Shown here piece after piece: positions 1-6,823 of a DNA stretch of 33,213 nucleotides (positions are counted from its first letter, which is position 1; each line of letters starts with the position of its first letter). A model generated the notes under the pieces. It saw nothing but the letters and a program-made list of their open reading frames with translations. It had not been told where the DNA came from and made no database searches. Origin of the DNA: a virus. The stretch lies in the IMG/VR virus record IMGVR_UViG_3300042507_001853, positions 1-33,213 of that record. One strand, written 5' to 3'. The position numbers and the translations under genes are program-made.

Positions 1-438
1 ATCTGTGCCAGAGAGCGCTCCGAGAAAACAGCCGAATGCGTTGTCTTTGGTTGAGAGGACTCCTGGTACGTTCTCCCAGAAGATGAGGCTGGCGGGCTTT
101 CCTCCAGCAAGTCGAACATCGTCAATTGCATTGGCAATCTCGCAGAAAGTGAGGGACAGATTGCCGCGAGCATCGTCAAGAGACTTCCGCAACCCGGCCA
201 CAGAGAACGCTTGGCACGGTGTGCCGCCGCAAAACAGGTCTGGTGCCTCAACCTCACCCTTGGAGATGCGATCAGGCAGTGTGGTCATGTCCCCCAAGTT
301 GGGGACATCATGGTAGTGGTGCGCCAGCACCGCAGAGGGGAACGGCTCAATCTCAGAGAACCACGCGGCCTTCCAGCCAAGTGGATGCCACGCCACGCTG
401 GCAGCTTCAATGCCGCTGCAAACGCTCCCGAATCTCAT
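1..438 (-). CDS. DNA cytosine-C5 methyltransferase, N-terminal part (cut by window start)
   Basis: Encodes the first 146 residues of an enzyme that transfers a methyl group from S-adenosylmethionine to C5 of cytosine in DNA. Visible motifs are the SAM-binding motif I (FGSVCSGIE, residues 3-11), the catalytic motif IV with Cys75 in GGTPCQ, and motif VI (ENVPG, residues 122-126). The reading frame is open at base 1. The C-terminal motifs IX and X lie at the other end of the window (32664-33213), so this is one gene split by the contig ends. The start codon overlaps the stop of the upstream ribbon-helix-helix gene as ATGA, which supports coupled translation and this start. No restriction endonuclease is adjacent, so protection of phage DNA or gene regulation is more likely than a restriction-modification pair. 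Target site unknown. Confidence 0.93.
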   Translation of the reverse strand, partial: MRFGSVCSGIEAASVAWHPLGWKAAWFSEIEPFPSAVLAHHYHDVPNLGDMTTLPDRISKGEVEAPDLFCGGTPCQAFSVAGLRKSLDDARGNLSLTFCEIANAIDDVRLAGGKPASLIFWENVPGVLSTKDNAFGCFLGALSGTD

Positions 439-626
439 TTCACGCCGGCCAGCAGGAGATCAATCCTGTGCCTCACATCTGCATAGCGGGCACGCAACTG
501 CTCACGCACCGCCTCATCCACGATGCTGGCCAGGCTCCTGCGCTGATCCTCTGCAGCTCTGTCGAGTAGCTCTCTGGTGTCAGGTCGCAGCCGCACCACC
601 AGCGGCTTGTTCGTTGTCTTCGTCAT
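435..626 (-). CDS. Ribbon-helix-helix DNA-binding protein
   Basis: Small protein of 63 residues with an Arc/MetJ-type ribbon-helix-helix pattern: a beta strand (PLVVRLRPDTRELL, residues 8-21) followed by two helices (residues 21-50). Such proteins dimerise and bind operators through the paired strand. The start at 626 is chosen because AGGAG sits five bases upstream; an in-frame ATG at 644 lacks such a site. It is the first gene of the leftward early unit, is coupled by ATGA to the methyltransferase, and faces the divergent promoter region, so it may autoregulate that region. It could also be the antitoxin half of a former toxin-antitoxin pair, but no toxin gene is next to it. Confidence 0.75.
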   Translation of the reverse strand: MTKTTNKPLVVRLRPDTRELLDRAAEDQRRSLASIVDEAVREQLRARYADVRHRIDLLLAGVK

Positions 627-656
627 GGCACTCCTTGTATTCACGGCGATAGCGCG

Positions 657-684
657 ATCATAACTATGGGCGCTGTACGGGCAA
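657..684 (-). promoter_or_regulatory. Candidate leftward early promoter
   Basis: Read on the minus strand: TTGCCC, 16 bases, TATGAT. The -10 matches the sigma70 consensus at 5 of 6 positions and the -35 at 4 of 6. It lies about 30 bases upstream of the ribbon-helix-helix start and would drive the methyltransferase-to-initiator unit. Its -10 context, GTTATGATC, is repeated exactly in the divergent rightward promoter. Confidence 0.5.
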
Positions 685-738
685 CGCCTGGAGGGCCAAT
701 CTTAGGGTAAACACCTAAAAAATTGTTCGGATTGGGTG

Positions 739-769
739 TTGTACAGCCCCCCAGGATCTGCGTTATGAT
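739..769 (+). promoter_or_regulatory. Candidate rightward early promoter
   Basis: A strong -10-like TATGAT lies at 764-769, 56 bases before the 73-residue gene. The best -35 candidates are poor: TTGTAC with a 19-base spacer, or GTACAG with 17. It may need an activator. It would drive the recombinase and recombination genes. Confidence 0.4.
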
Positions 770-778
770 CTGCTCCAT

Positions 779-797
779 CGATGTCGCGGTGACATCG
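779..797. promoter_or_regulatory. Inverted repeat at the expected rightward transcription start
   Basis: CGATGTC and GACATCG, seven-base arms around a five-base centre. It begins about ten bases after the rightward -10, so it may be an operator, a 5' mRNA hairpin, or a recombination site for the serine recombinase encoded just downstream. The sequence alone does not decide. Confidence 0.4.
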
Positions 798-825
798 TCA
801 ACCACCGAGAAACAGGAGTTGGAAC

Positions 826-1047
826 ATGAGCACCAAAGCTAGAACCCTCGAGATCCATACTGCAGCCATCATCAGGGCTGCTAAAGCAAACCCCAACATC
901 ACAGTGGCCAGCCTTCAGGATGATCTGGAGCGCGGGGACATTGGCGGCTGGATGAAGATTGCTCAACTCTGGGACATGAATTTCAGCCAGTGGAGCGGGG
1001 CGATGGAGCGCGCCATCGCAGTCATGACCACCTCGAAGGAGGCCTGA
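826..1047 (+). CDS. Small phage protein of unknown function (73 aa)
   Basis: Not recognised. It is a soluble, mostly helical-looking protein without cysteine or membrane segments. AGGAG precedes the start at suitable distance. It is the first gene of the rightward unit and ends two bases before the serine recombinase start, whose Shine-Dalgarno (AAGGAGG) lies inside the end of this gene. Its place suggests an early regulatory or accessory role, but nothing in the sequence shows it. Confidence 0.7.
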   Translation: MSTKARTLEIHTAAIIRAAKANPNITVASLQDDLERGDIGGWMKIAQLWDMNFSQWSGAMERAIAVMTTSKEA

Positions 1048-1049
1048 TC

Positions 1050-1715
1050 ATGACCCGCTACGTAGCCTACTACCGCGTGTCCACCGACCGCCAGGGCCAG
1101 AGCGGCCTTGGCCTGGATGCCCAGCGCACCGCAGTGGCCCAGCACATCGGAGCTGCCGAGCTGGTGGCCGAGTTCACCGAGGTCGAGTCTGGCCGCAAGA
1201 ACGACAGGGAGCAGCTTGCGCTGGCCCTGGCTGCAGCCAAGAAGGCCAAGGCTACCCTGGTCATCGCCAAGCTAGACCGCCTGGCCCGTAACGTCCACTT
1301 CATCAGCGGCCTGCTCGAGTCTGGCGCATCCTTTGTCTGCGCTGACATGCCAGAAGCCGACAGAACTTGGCTGCATGTGATGAGCGCATTTGCAGAACGC
1401 GAAGCGCGTCTGATAAGCGAGCGCACCAGCGCAGCCTTGCAATCGCTCAAGCGGCAAGGCAAGAAGCTCGGCAGCCCGACCCCTGAGATCGGCAGCGCCG
1501 AGGGCGTCAAGGTCATCCAGGCTAAGGCTGACCGTTATGCTGACCGCGTCGGCCCCCTGGTGCGCGACATCATCAAGCGCGGCGGCGCCAGCACCTTGCG
1601 TGACATCGCCGCTGCATTGAGCGCCCGTGGCGTGGAGACGCCCCGAGGCAATACCGAGTGGCATCCCAGCCAGGTTGCCAACCTTTTGAAACGTCTGGAG
1701 ATCAACCATGCATGA
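1050..1715 (+). CDS. Serine recombinase (resolvase/invertase family)
   Basis: Protein of 221 residues. The N-terminal catalytic domain has the nucleophile Ser11 in YYRVSTDRQ, the conserved arginines of AKLDRLARN (residues 73-81), and the helix with AEREARLISERT (residues 115-126). The C-terminal part (about 165-221) resembles the start of the recombinase domain (DIAAALSARGVETPRG) rather than a simple Hin-type HTH. Such enzymes cut and rejoin DNA through a 5'-phosphoserine link. It is much shorter than phage large serine integrases (450 residues or more), so resolution or inversion is more likely than integration, though integration cannot be excluded. Start chosen for AAGGAGG seven bases upstream; a longer in-frame extension back to 990 overlaps the previous gene and is unlikely. 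It overlaps the next gene by eight bases. Confidence 0.9.
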   Translation: MTRYVAYYRVSTDRQGQSGLGLDAQRTAVAQHIGAAELVAEFTEVESGRKNDREQLALALAAAKKAKATLVIAKLDRLARNVHFISGLLESGASFVCADMPEADRTWLHVMSAFAEREARLISERTSAALQSLKRQGKKLGSPTPEIGSAEGVKVIQAKADRYADRVGPLVRDIIKRGGASTLRDIAAALSARGVETPRGNTEWHPSQVANLLKRLEINHA

Positions 1716-1956
1716 GAAGAACATCCTGGGCATGCCCAAGCAGCTGGCCCACCCACCCTATGACACCGGCAAGGTGAAGATCGGCCTGGCCTACCAGCGC
1801 CGTCAGGAACCAGACGCCAGCCGCGATTCCAACCGGCTGCAGACCGCACTGCTTGACAGCAAGCAGCTGCAGGATGAGCGCACCGAGCGCCTGTTCCTGC
1901 GCTGCCTGTACGTCATCGGAGTGATCGGCCTGTTCATCGTCATCGCCACCAGGTAA
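1708..1956 (+). CDS. Small protein with C-terminal membrane anchor
   Basis: 82 residues, not recognised. A charged soluble part (residues 1-60) is followed by one hydrophobic segment (LYVIGVIGLFIVIATR, residues 67-82) that runs to the C-terminus, so it looks tail-anchored in the inner membrane with the N-terminus in the cytoplasm. The start lies within the end of the recombinase gene. The stop overlaps the next start (TAATG). Confidence 0.65.
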   Translation: MHEKNILGMPKQLAHPPYDTGKVKIGLAYQRRQEPDASRDSNRLQTALLDSKQLQDERTERLFLRCLYVIGVIGLFIVIATR

Positions 1957-2264
1957 TGGCCATGACAGACTCAACTAATGGCCGCGCACTGCGCGATGCA
2001 CAGCTCGAGATGTTCGAGATTAGAGACGCCCTCTTTCTCGAGCATTGCCGGGTACTGGCCAGGATGCTGGCAACAGAGCAGGGCAAGGTCAGCATCAATG
2101 ACATCCGGGCACGGGTCAAGATCCCGCCTGGCATGCACCCATCTGTGCTTGGCGCGGTGTTCCGCATCAAGCAGTTCCAGGCCGTCGGATACACCGAGGC
2201 CACCCACCCCGAGGCGCACGCCCGTGTCGTCCGTGTTTATCAACTGAAGGAGAATCATGGTTAA
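1956..2264 (+). CDS. Phage protein of unknown function, possible winged-helix fold (102 aa)
   Basis: Not assigned to a function. The central part (GKVSINDIRARVKIPPGMHPSVLGAVF, with a helix-turn-helix-like rhythm) and the later HARVVRVYQL strand look like a small winged-helix DNA-binding protein; this is inference from pattern only. ATG at 1956 overlaps the previous stop; a second ATG at 1962 has AGG at better spacing and is an equal candidate. It overlaps the exonuclease gene by eight bases and probably belongs to the recombination module. Confidence 0.65.
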   Translation: MAMTDSTNGRALRDAQLEMFEIRDALFLEHCRVLARMLATEQGKVSINDIRARVKIPPGMHPSVLGAVFRIKQFQAVGYTEATHPEAHARVVRVYQLKENHG

Positions 2265-3219
2265 TAAAGTCACACCAGACACCATGCTGTCAGCCAGCCG
2301 GTTGGCCAGCGTGATGGGTATCAGCCGATACCGCACGCCCAATGATGAGCTGGAGGCCAGCATCAGGGCGCTGCAGGGCATCGAGGTCGAGTTCGATCCC
2401 AATGAGGCCATGGAGTGGGGCAACACCCTGGAGCCGGTCATCCTGGGCGAGGCAGCCAGGCGCCTCGAGCTGGTGGATGTGGTCACCGATCACCCCACTG
2501 CCCGGTTCCATGAGTCGCTGCCGCTGTGCTGCAGCCTGGATGGCACCGGCGATGGCCGTGGCCAGATCATCCGCACAGACCCGGAGGCTGGCATCTATGT
2601 GGTCGGCCAGGACAGCATCAGGCTGGATGGCATCGGGGCGCTTGAGGCCAAGCTGACATCCATGGAGCCAGAGGATCTGCCGCCACTGTGGCGCGGCCCT
2701 ATCCAGCTGCAGGCCCAGATGGACATCATCCAGGCCAAGTGGGGCGCAATCGCCACCCTATACAAGGGCACCGAGATGCGCGTGTTCCTGTTCGCACCGC
2801 ACCAGGACACGGTGGCCAGGATCAGCCAGGTGTCCCGCGACTTCCAGGCCAGGCTGGACAAGTGGAAGGCCACGGGCGAGCTGGACTACTACCCGCCGGC
2901 AGATGGCGAGCAGTGGGCTGTGACCCGTGGCGCATACCCGGCATCTGAGGCGCCGGTCACACTCAGCCGAGAAGCAGAAATCCTGGCAGACCAGATCGCC
3001 TACTGGCGCCAGATCAATAAGGCCAATGAGGAGGAGATCAAGAAAGCAGAGGAGGATCTCAAGAAGCTCATGGGCCAGGCCACCTTTGGCATTGCCGGCA
3101 AGTGGCAGATCAAGTGGCCACTCAAGAACTACCAAGCCCAGCCCGCGAAGGTTGTGCCGGCCAAGGAAGCCTACACCATCAGGCAGTCCACCCTGTCCAT
3201 CAAGGAGCTGAAGACATGA
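2257..3219 (+). CDS. YqaJ-type viral recombinase exonuclease
   Basis: 320 residues of the PD-(D/E)XK nuclease type. Residues fitting the family are Glu59 in EWGNTLEPVILGE, Asp95 in CSLDG, the pair Glu130 and Lys132 in LEAKLTS, and the glutamine-rich helix QLQAQMD (150-156). Such enzymes degrade one strand of double-stranded DNA ends to make 3' overhangs for annealing. A basic, coiled-coil-like stretch (about 240-275, many Glu and Lys) precedes the C-terminus. AAGGAG precedes the start. Together with the RecT-like gene downstream it makes a lambda Red/RecET-type recombination pair. The stop overlaps the next start as ATGA. Confidence 0.88.
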   Translation: MVNKVTPDTMLSASRLASVMGISRYRTPNDELEASIRALQGIEVEFDPNEAMEWGNTLEPVILGEAARRLELVDVVTDHPTARFHESLPLCCSLDGTGDGRGQIIRTDPEAGIYVVGQDSIRLDGIGALEAKLTSMEPEDLPPLWRGPIQLQAQMDIIQAKWGAIATLYKGTEMRVFLFAPHQDTVARISQVSRDFQARLDKWKATGELDYYPPADGEQWAVTRGAYPASEAPVTLSREAEILADQIAYWRQINKANEEEIKKAEEDLKKLMGQATFGIAGKWQIKWPLKNYQAQPAKVVPAKEAYTIRQSTLSIKELKT

Positions 3220-3407
3220 GTATCGAAATGCTCGACATGGACAAGCTGACGGCAGCCCACAAGCGTGCTGTTGACGCAGTCCGATTCAACATCCCAAAGT
3301 GCAGCGAGAAGGATGCCGATCTGATCGTGACAGCCATCGTCGCCCTGGTCTTTGAAACCCTGCTGCAATACCTTCCCGGAGAACACCATGCAACTGACAA
3401 CCACTAA
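3216..3407 (+). CDS. Small protein between exonuclease and annealing protein (63 aa)
   Basis: Not recognised. It is helical, mildly acidic, and has a hydrophobic helix (LIVTAIVALVFETLLQYL, residues 35-52) that may be amphipathic rather than membrane-spanning. It overlaps the exonuclease stop by four bases and the RecT-like start by 20 bases, so it is probably translated together with both. An accessory role in recombination is an inference from position. Confidence 0.65.
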   Translation: MSIEMLDMDKLTAAHKRAVDAVRFNIPKCSEKDADLIVTAIVALVFETLLQYLPGEHHATDNH

Positions 3408-4440
3408 CCGCCAAGGCTTCGCGCCCGCCACTATCACTGAGGCCATGGAGTTCAGCAAGATGCTGGCCGGCAGCACCATGGTTCCCAAGGCATACCAGGG
3501 CAAGCCCCAGGACATCATGGTCTGTGTGCAGTGGGGGATGGAGCTGGGCCTGGCACCGATGCAGGCGCTGCAGAACATCGCTGTGATCAACGGCAAGCCC
3601 AGCGTCTACGGTGACGCCATGATGGCGCTGGTGCAGGCAAGCCCCGTCTGCGAGGGCGTGGATGAAACTATTGAGGGTGAAGGCACCACCAACCCGGTGG
3701 CCGTCTGCATCGCCAGGCGCAAAGGCAGGAACCCGGTGACCGTCAGGTTCTCGGTCGAGGATGCCAAGCGGGCCGGCCTGTGGGGCAAGCAGGGGCCATG
3801 GCAGTCTTATCCCAAAAGGATGCTGGCCATGAGGGCCAGGGGCTTCGCCCTGCGTGATGCCTTCCCTGATGTGCTGAAGGGTCTGATCACCGCCGAGGAG
3901 GCGCAGGATTTCCCCTCAGAGGCCGCGCCGACCGTGGTCAAGGACATCACCCCTCGCAACCCGCTCGACGCGCTCCAGGCGCCCTCCAGGCCCGCGCCAG
4001 CCCCATCCCTGCCAGCCCAGACCAGCGACCCCATGGTGATCGAGGCGGCCATGGCTGATACCCTGGATGAGCCGCCGCCGCCCTTGACTCTTGAGGAGAT
4101 CGAGAAGCTGGCCGAGCAGGGCGACCTTGAAGTCGTACACATCGAAGAGATCGGAGAGCCGCCCGAGGCGCCCGTGCCGATGCTGTTTGCGCTACTGGTG
4201 CCCGGCAAGCAGGAGCCTACCAGCGTGCATGAAACGCTGGAGGGTTGGCAGGACGCCTACGAAGACCTGGCTGATAAGGTGGCCAGGGCTGGCAAGGCAT
4301 CACCGCGTGACCGCATGACCAAGCTGCGTGAGCTGCGTGAGGTCAATGAGCCGACGTTAGCTAAGGTGGATATGGTCAAGCGGATCAGGCACACCGCTAA
4401 CTACAGCAAGCGGCTCAATGCTCTTGGCGCTGCTCAGTAG
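3388..4440 (+). CDS. recT: RecT-family single-strand annealing protein
   Basis: 350 residues. The first 178 match the RecT pattern: MVPKAYQGKPQDIM, ELGLAPMQALQNIAVINGKPSVYGDAM, a FSVEDAKRAGLWGKQGPW block and YPKRMLAMRARGFALRDAFPD. RecT proteins pair complementary single strands made by a partner exonuclease, here the YqaJ-type enzyme upstream. A Pro/Ala-rich linker (about 195-240) leads to a C-terminal extension of about 110 residues (LTLEEIEKLAEQ, later KASPRDRMTKLRELREV), longer than in E. coli RecT and possibly a partner-binding module. Start chosen at GGAG plus six bases; an upstream in-frame start is less likely. Its 3' end overlaps the convergent endolysin gene by 26 bases. Confidence 0.9.
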   Translation: MQLTTTNRQGFAPATITEAMEFSKMLAGSTMVPKAYQGKPQDIMVCVQWGMELGLAPMQALQNIAVINGKPSVYGDAMMALVQASPVCEGVDETIEGEGTTNPVAVCIARRKGRNPVTVRFSVEDAKRAGLWGKQGPWQSYPKRMLAMRARGFALRDAFPDVLKGLITAEEAQDFPSEAAPTVVKDITPRNPLDALQAPSRPAPAPSLPAQTSDPMVIEAAMADTLDEPPPPLTLEEIEKLAEQGDLEVVHIEEIGEPPEAPVPMLFALLVPGKQEPTSVHETLEGWQDAYEDLADKVARAGKASPRDRMTKLRELREVNEPTLAKVDMVKRIRHTANYSKRLNALGAAQ

Positions 4441-4942
4441 ACAGGAAGAGCGCTCGCTCATCCTTGCGACGTTTGACAAGGCCGGGGAGTTCACGCCCCC
4501 CGCCCTTTGTCCATTGCATAAATGCATCGGCAGCGCCTTCCCAATCGCCCCGGTTGGCCTTCATTCGGATGGTGGAGCGCTGCAGATTACCTAGCCCGAA
4601 GTTAAAGGAAATGCTGACCAGAGCGTCAAAAGCGCCTTGGCGGCCAACAACGCCGGGAACAAGTCGAAGAACACCACGTTCAAAACTTGCGACATCAGAC
4701 GCGAAGAGATCATCGGTTTCTTTCTTCGACCAGACACGGTTGTCCTCCTGCTTGAGCGGCAACTCCCTGCGAATCATCGGCACCGGCTTGTCTTCAGTGC
4801 GTGCCATCGGCAGCCTGATCTGTTCCTGATACAGCACATGGCCGTAGCCAATTGTCCAGATGTGCGCCGGGCACAGGTAAGGGCGGTTGCGGTAGCCCTC
4901 ATACCTGTGCATCAGGTCAGCGCCGGCTTTGCTGAGTTTCAC
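4415..4942 (-). CDS. Endolysin, GH24 (T4-type) lysozyme
   Basis: 175 residues. Cuts the glycan strands of peptidoglycan at the end of infection. The catalytic triad has the E-(8)-D/C-(5)-T spacing: Glu15, Cys24 in place of Asp, and Thr30 within YLCPAHIWTIGYGH; Cys in the second place is known in many phage lysozymes. The C-terminal helices include ALVSISFNFGLGNLQRSTI and WTKGGGRELPGLVKRR. I prefer a GTG start at 4942, which overlaps the holin stop as GTGA and gives the usual MKLSKAGADL beginning; an ATG at 4972 would overlap the holin by 34 bases. There is no signal peptide or SAR helix, so export depends on the holin. Last gene of the late unit. Confidence 0.92.
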   Translation of the reverse strand: MKLSKAGADLMHRYEGYRNRPYLCPAHIWTIGYGHVLYQEQIRLPMARTEDKPVPMIRRELPLKQEDNRVWSKKETDDLFASDVASFERGVLRLVPGVVGRQGAFDALVSISFNFGLGNLQRSTIRMKANRGDWEGAADAFMQWTKGGGRELPGLVKRRKDERALFLSTEQRQEH

Positions 4943-5442
4943 TTCTTGTTCCAGTTGCGTGAGCCAAACCAAAAGCCAATGATGCCGCCGAGCATGGCCA
5001 TTTCATCCGGGCTGAAGATGATGTCCGAGTACTTCAGAACATCGTCCATGCTCTTGATCATGCCGGGGTTGGAATAGAGGTAGTAGCACAGGAACAGGTT
5101 GATCAGCACAAGCTCGATCACAAAGATGTAGGTCACTGTCGGGCGCACAGTGCCGACGTAAGATGCGACCCACTTGTGAGCTTTCTCCAGCACTTGCTCG
5201 TCGTGCTTGAGCGCGGCTTCCGTCATCTGCGCTTCAGTCTGCATCATGACCTGGTCGGTGCGGATCTCTTCGATGCGCTGCTGGGCAGCATAGCCTTGCG
5301 CGGCCAGCGCCAGCTCGCGCTCATTCTGCATCCTGGCCAAGGCAAGCTCATGCTTCTGGTCGCTCTTGTTCTGAAAGTACTCGAGCAGCTTGGGCAGGCC
5401 GCTGATCAGCAGGCCGCCGAGGGTAGAGATGAGTGACAGCAT
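4939..5442 (-). CDS. Putative holin (hairpin-type membrane protein)
   Basis: 167 residues. An N-terminal amphipathic or hydrophobic segment (LSLISTLGGLLISGL, residues 2-16) is followed by a long charged coiled coil (20-85), then two hydrophobic segments (VTYIFVIELVLINLFLCYYL and EMAMLGGIIGFWFG near the C-terminus) and a basic tail. This order resembles three-TM phage holins of the GTA-holin kind. It sits directly upstream of the endolysin, overlapping it by four bases, and its start overlaps the previous stop by one base (TAATG); that overlap decides the start against a longer in-frame version. Holins form the membrane holes that release endolysin. The coiled coil is longer than usual. Confidence 0.75.
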   Translation of the reverse strand: MLSLISTLGGLLISGLPKLLEYFQNKSDQKHELALARMQNERELALAAQGYAAQQRIEEIRTDQVMMQTEAQMTEAALKHDEQVLEKAHKWVASYVGTVRPTVTYIFVIELVLINLFLCYYLYSNPGMIKSMDDVLKYSDIIFSPDEMAMLGGIIGFWFGSRNWNKK

Positions 5443-5924
5443 TAACCAGCTCCTTGTGAACTTGCTTCCATGATGAACCACACAGTTGCGCCGATCACGA
5501 CGAGCACTACTAGCCCGCCGATCAGTAGGACGAACAGCTCGTCCATCTCCTGCTGCTTTTTCTTGGCAGCATCTTTCTTTCGCCTGGCCGCGTGAGCTGC
5601 GTCTGCTTCCATCTGCTGGGCGCGGGCGGCGATGCGCTGCCAAACATCCATCTTGTTGCTCTGGAAGAACAGCATCTTGATCTGATTCTCAAACTCTTTG
5701 GCCTGCTCGATGGCCATCTCAAGCTCAAGCGCCTTCCCCAATGCACTACCCTTGAACTCGCCCTGCTGAGACTTCTGCACCACCTCGATGGCATCGGCCT
5801 TGGCGTCGAAGTACTTGCCCAGCACCGGGCCGAGCGACGTCACATCATCAACCGTCGCCGCGACCTTTTTTACAAGCTCGACCGCTGAAGATATAGCAGC
5901 AAGTGCGGTGATGGGATCAAGCAT
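5442..5924 (-). CDS. Tail-anchored coiled-coil protein near lysis genes (160 aa)
   Basis: Function not recognised. Residues 1-30 are weakly hydrophobic and helical; the middle (60-128) is charged and rich in Gln, Lys and Ala, likely coiled coil; residues 130-152 form one clear membrane segment (LFVLLIGGLVVLVVIGATVWF) near the C-terminus. Topology is opposite to an Rz-type spanin, which has its membrane segment at the N-terminus. It lies between the XhlA-like protein and the holin, so a role in lysis or membrane passage is possible. No separate spanin was found in the window. Confidence 0.65.
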   Translation of the reverse strand: MLDPITALAAISSAVELVKKVAATVDDVTSLGPVLGKYFDAKADAIEVVQKSQQGEFKGSALGKALELEMAIEQAKEFENQIKMLFFQSNKMDVWQRIAARAQQMEADAAHAARRKKDAAKKKQQEMDELFVLLIGGLVVLVVIGATVWFIMEASSQGAG

Positions 5925-5925
5925 G

Positions 5926-6138
5926 TCAGCCTCCCTTGAAGTGTCCAGCCACCCAGGTTATTGCGCCACCGACAGCAGAAGCTATGGCCATGCCTGCCCA
6001 CAGCCCGCCCTTGGACTTGTTGGCCAACTCAAGCAGCTGCTCGATCTGCTTCTCCATCTTGTCGATCTTCTTGTCCATCTGTTGGACGCGCTCCCACAGC
6101 ACGCCATACTTCACGGGATCAATCTCTCCAGGCTCCAT
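5926..6138 (-). CDS. XhlA-like holin-associated protein
   Basis: 70 residues. An N-terminal amphipathic coiled coil (WERVQQMDKKIDKMEKQIEQLLEL, residues 15-38) is followed by one membrane segment (LWAGMAIASAVGGAITWVAG, residues 46-65) and a short basic tail. This is the plan of the haemolysin XhlA family, which acts with holins at the cytoplasmic membrane. Only one base separates its stop from the next start. It opens the lysis cassette. Confidence 0.7.
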   Translation of the reverse strand: MEPGEIDPVKYGVLWERVQQMDKKIDKMEKQIEQLLELANKSKGGLWAGMAIASAVGGAITWVAGHFKGG

Positions 6139-6148
6139 GCTTCACCTC

Positions 6149-6313
6149 TCACTCTGTCTGCGGTGCCGGCTCAGGGTCAGGCATCTCGGTGATGCCGATG
6201 GCCTTCTTCTCTTCCAGGCTGGTGAGCCGCAGCCAGTTGGCGGGGTAGCTGTTGCCCTCGGCATCCTTGAAAGGCGTGTCGAGCGGCAGGGATTGTCCGT
6301 TCAGCAGGAACAT
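6149..6313 (-). CDS. Small conserved phage protein (54 aa)
   Basis: Short protein beginning MFLLNGQSLPLDTPFKD, with a central block YPANWLRLTSLEEKKAIGI (residues 23-41) and a Pro/Glu-rich tail. Blocks of the type PANWLRLxxxEERxAIGI occur in small phage proteins encoded close to tail-fibre genes; a tail or fibre-assembly role is an inference from that and from position. Three bases separate its start from the HNH gene stop, and a GAGG-type ribosome site for the following gene lies just after its stop. Small but the phage-like sequence supports it as real. Confidence 0.7.
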   Translation of the reverse strand: MFLLNGQSLPLDTPFKDAEGNSYPANWLRLTSLEEKKAIGITEMPDPEPAPQTE

Positions 6314-6316
6314 GGG

Positions 6317-6820
6317 TTACCTCGCAAGATATGAAATTGCTTTTTTCAGATTGTCTTGATTGTCGCGGAAGAAGCCAAGGCCACGGTTGCACGGGTCGCA
6401 GAGCAGGCCGCGCACCTTGCCTGTTGTGTGGCAGTGGTCAATGCTCAATCGCTTCTTGCGCTCATCGTTGGGTGGCTCTGCGCCACAGATGGCACATTTG
6501 CCGTTCTGCTTTGACACCATTCCCAAATACGTTTCGTACTCGACACCGTAGTTTTTCTTCATCTGGTATTCATTGTTGTACGCTCTGGTGCGGCTTCGCC
6601 CATGTCGATAGGCTGGCGCTTCCTCACCTTTTCGCTTTTGCAAGCAGCCGCACGATTTCGTTCTGCCGTACCGCAGGTTGCCTGTGTTCAGCGCAGTCTC
6701 ACCTCCACAGTCGCATTTGCACAGCCAGCGCCATTGACCGTTTTTAGTCTTTTGGTCTGTTCTGCATACAACCGTGAGCAGGTTGTATTTGTGGCCGGTG
6801 AGATCGATGGACTTTGGCAT
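6317..6820 (-). CDS. HNH endonuclease, endonuclease VII-like, probable homing enzyme
   Basis: 167 residues. The N-terminal part (6-60) is a Cys-rich module seen in free-standing phage HNH enzymes (DLTGHKYNLLTVV, then CKCDCG and KSCGCL). The C-terminal part is an endonuclease VII-type HNH: CAIC (109-112), the catalytic IDHCHTTGKVRGLLCDPCN with Asp128, His129 and His131, and the second zinc pair Cys141 and Cys144. It cuts double-stranded DNA. It stands alone between a tail gene and a small gene, with three-base gaps on both sides, as expected for a mobile gene inserted between late genes. No intron is evident. Confidence 0.88.
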   Translation of the reverse strand: MPKSIDLTGHKYNLLTVVCRTDQKTKNGQWRWLCKCDCGGETALNTGNLRYGRTKSCGCLQKRKGEEAPAYRHGRSRTRAYNNEYQMKKNYGVEYETYLGMVSKQNGKCAICGAEPPNDERKKRLSIDHCHTTGKVRGLLCDPCNRGLGFFRDNQDNLKKAISYLAR

Positions 6821-6823
6821 AAG

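Noticed and set aside
5442-5924. Rz-type spanin
   Set aside because: The membrane segment is at the C-terminus rather than the N-terminus, and no embedded outer-membrane lipoprotein gene with a lipobox was found.
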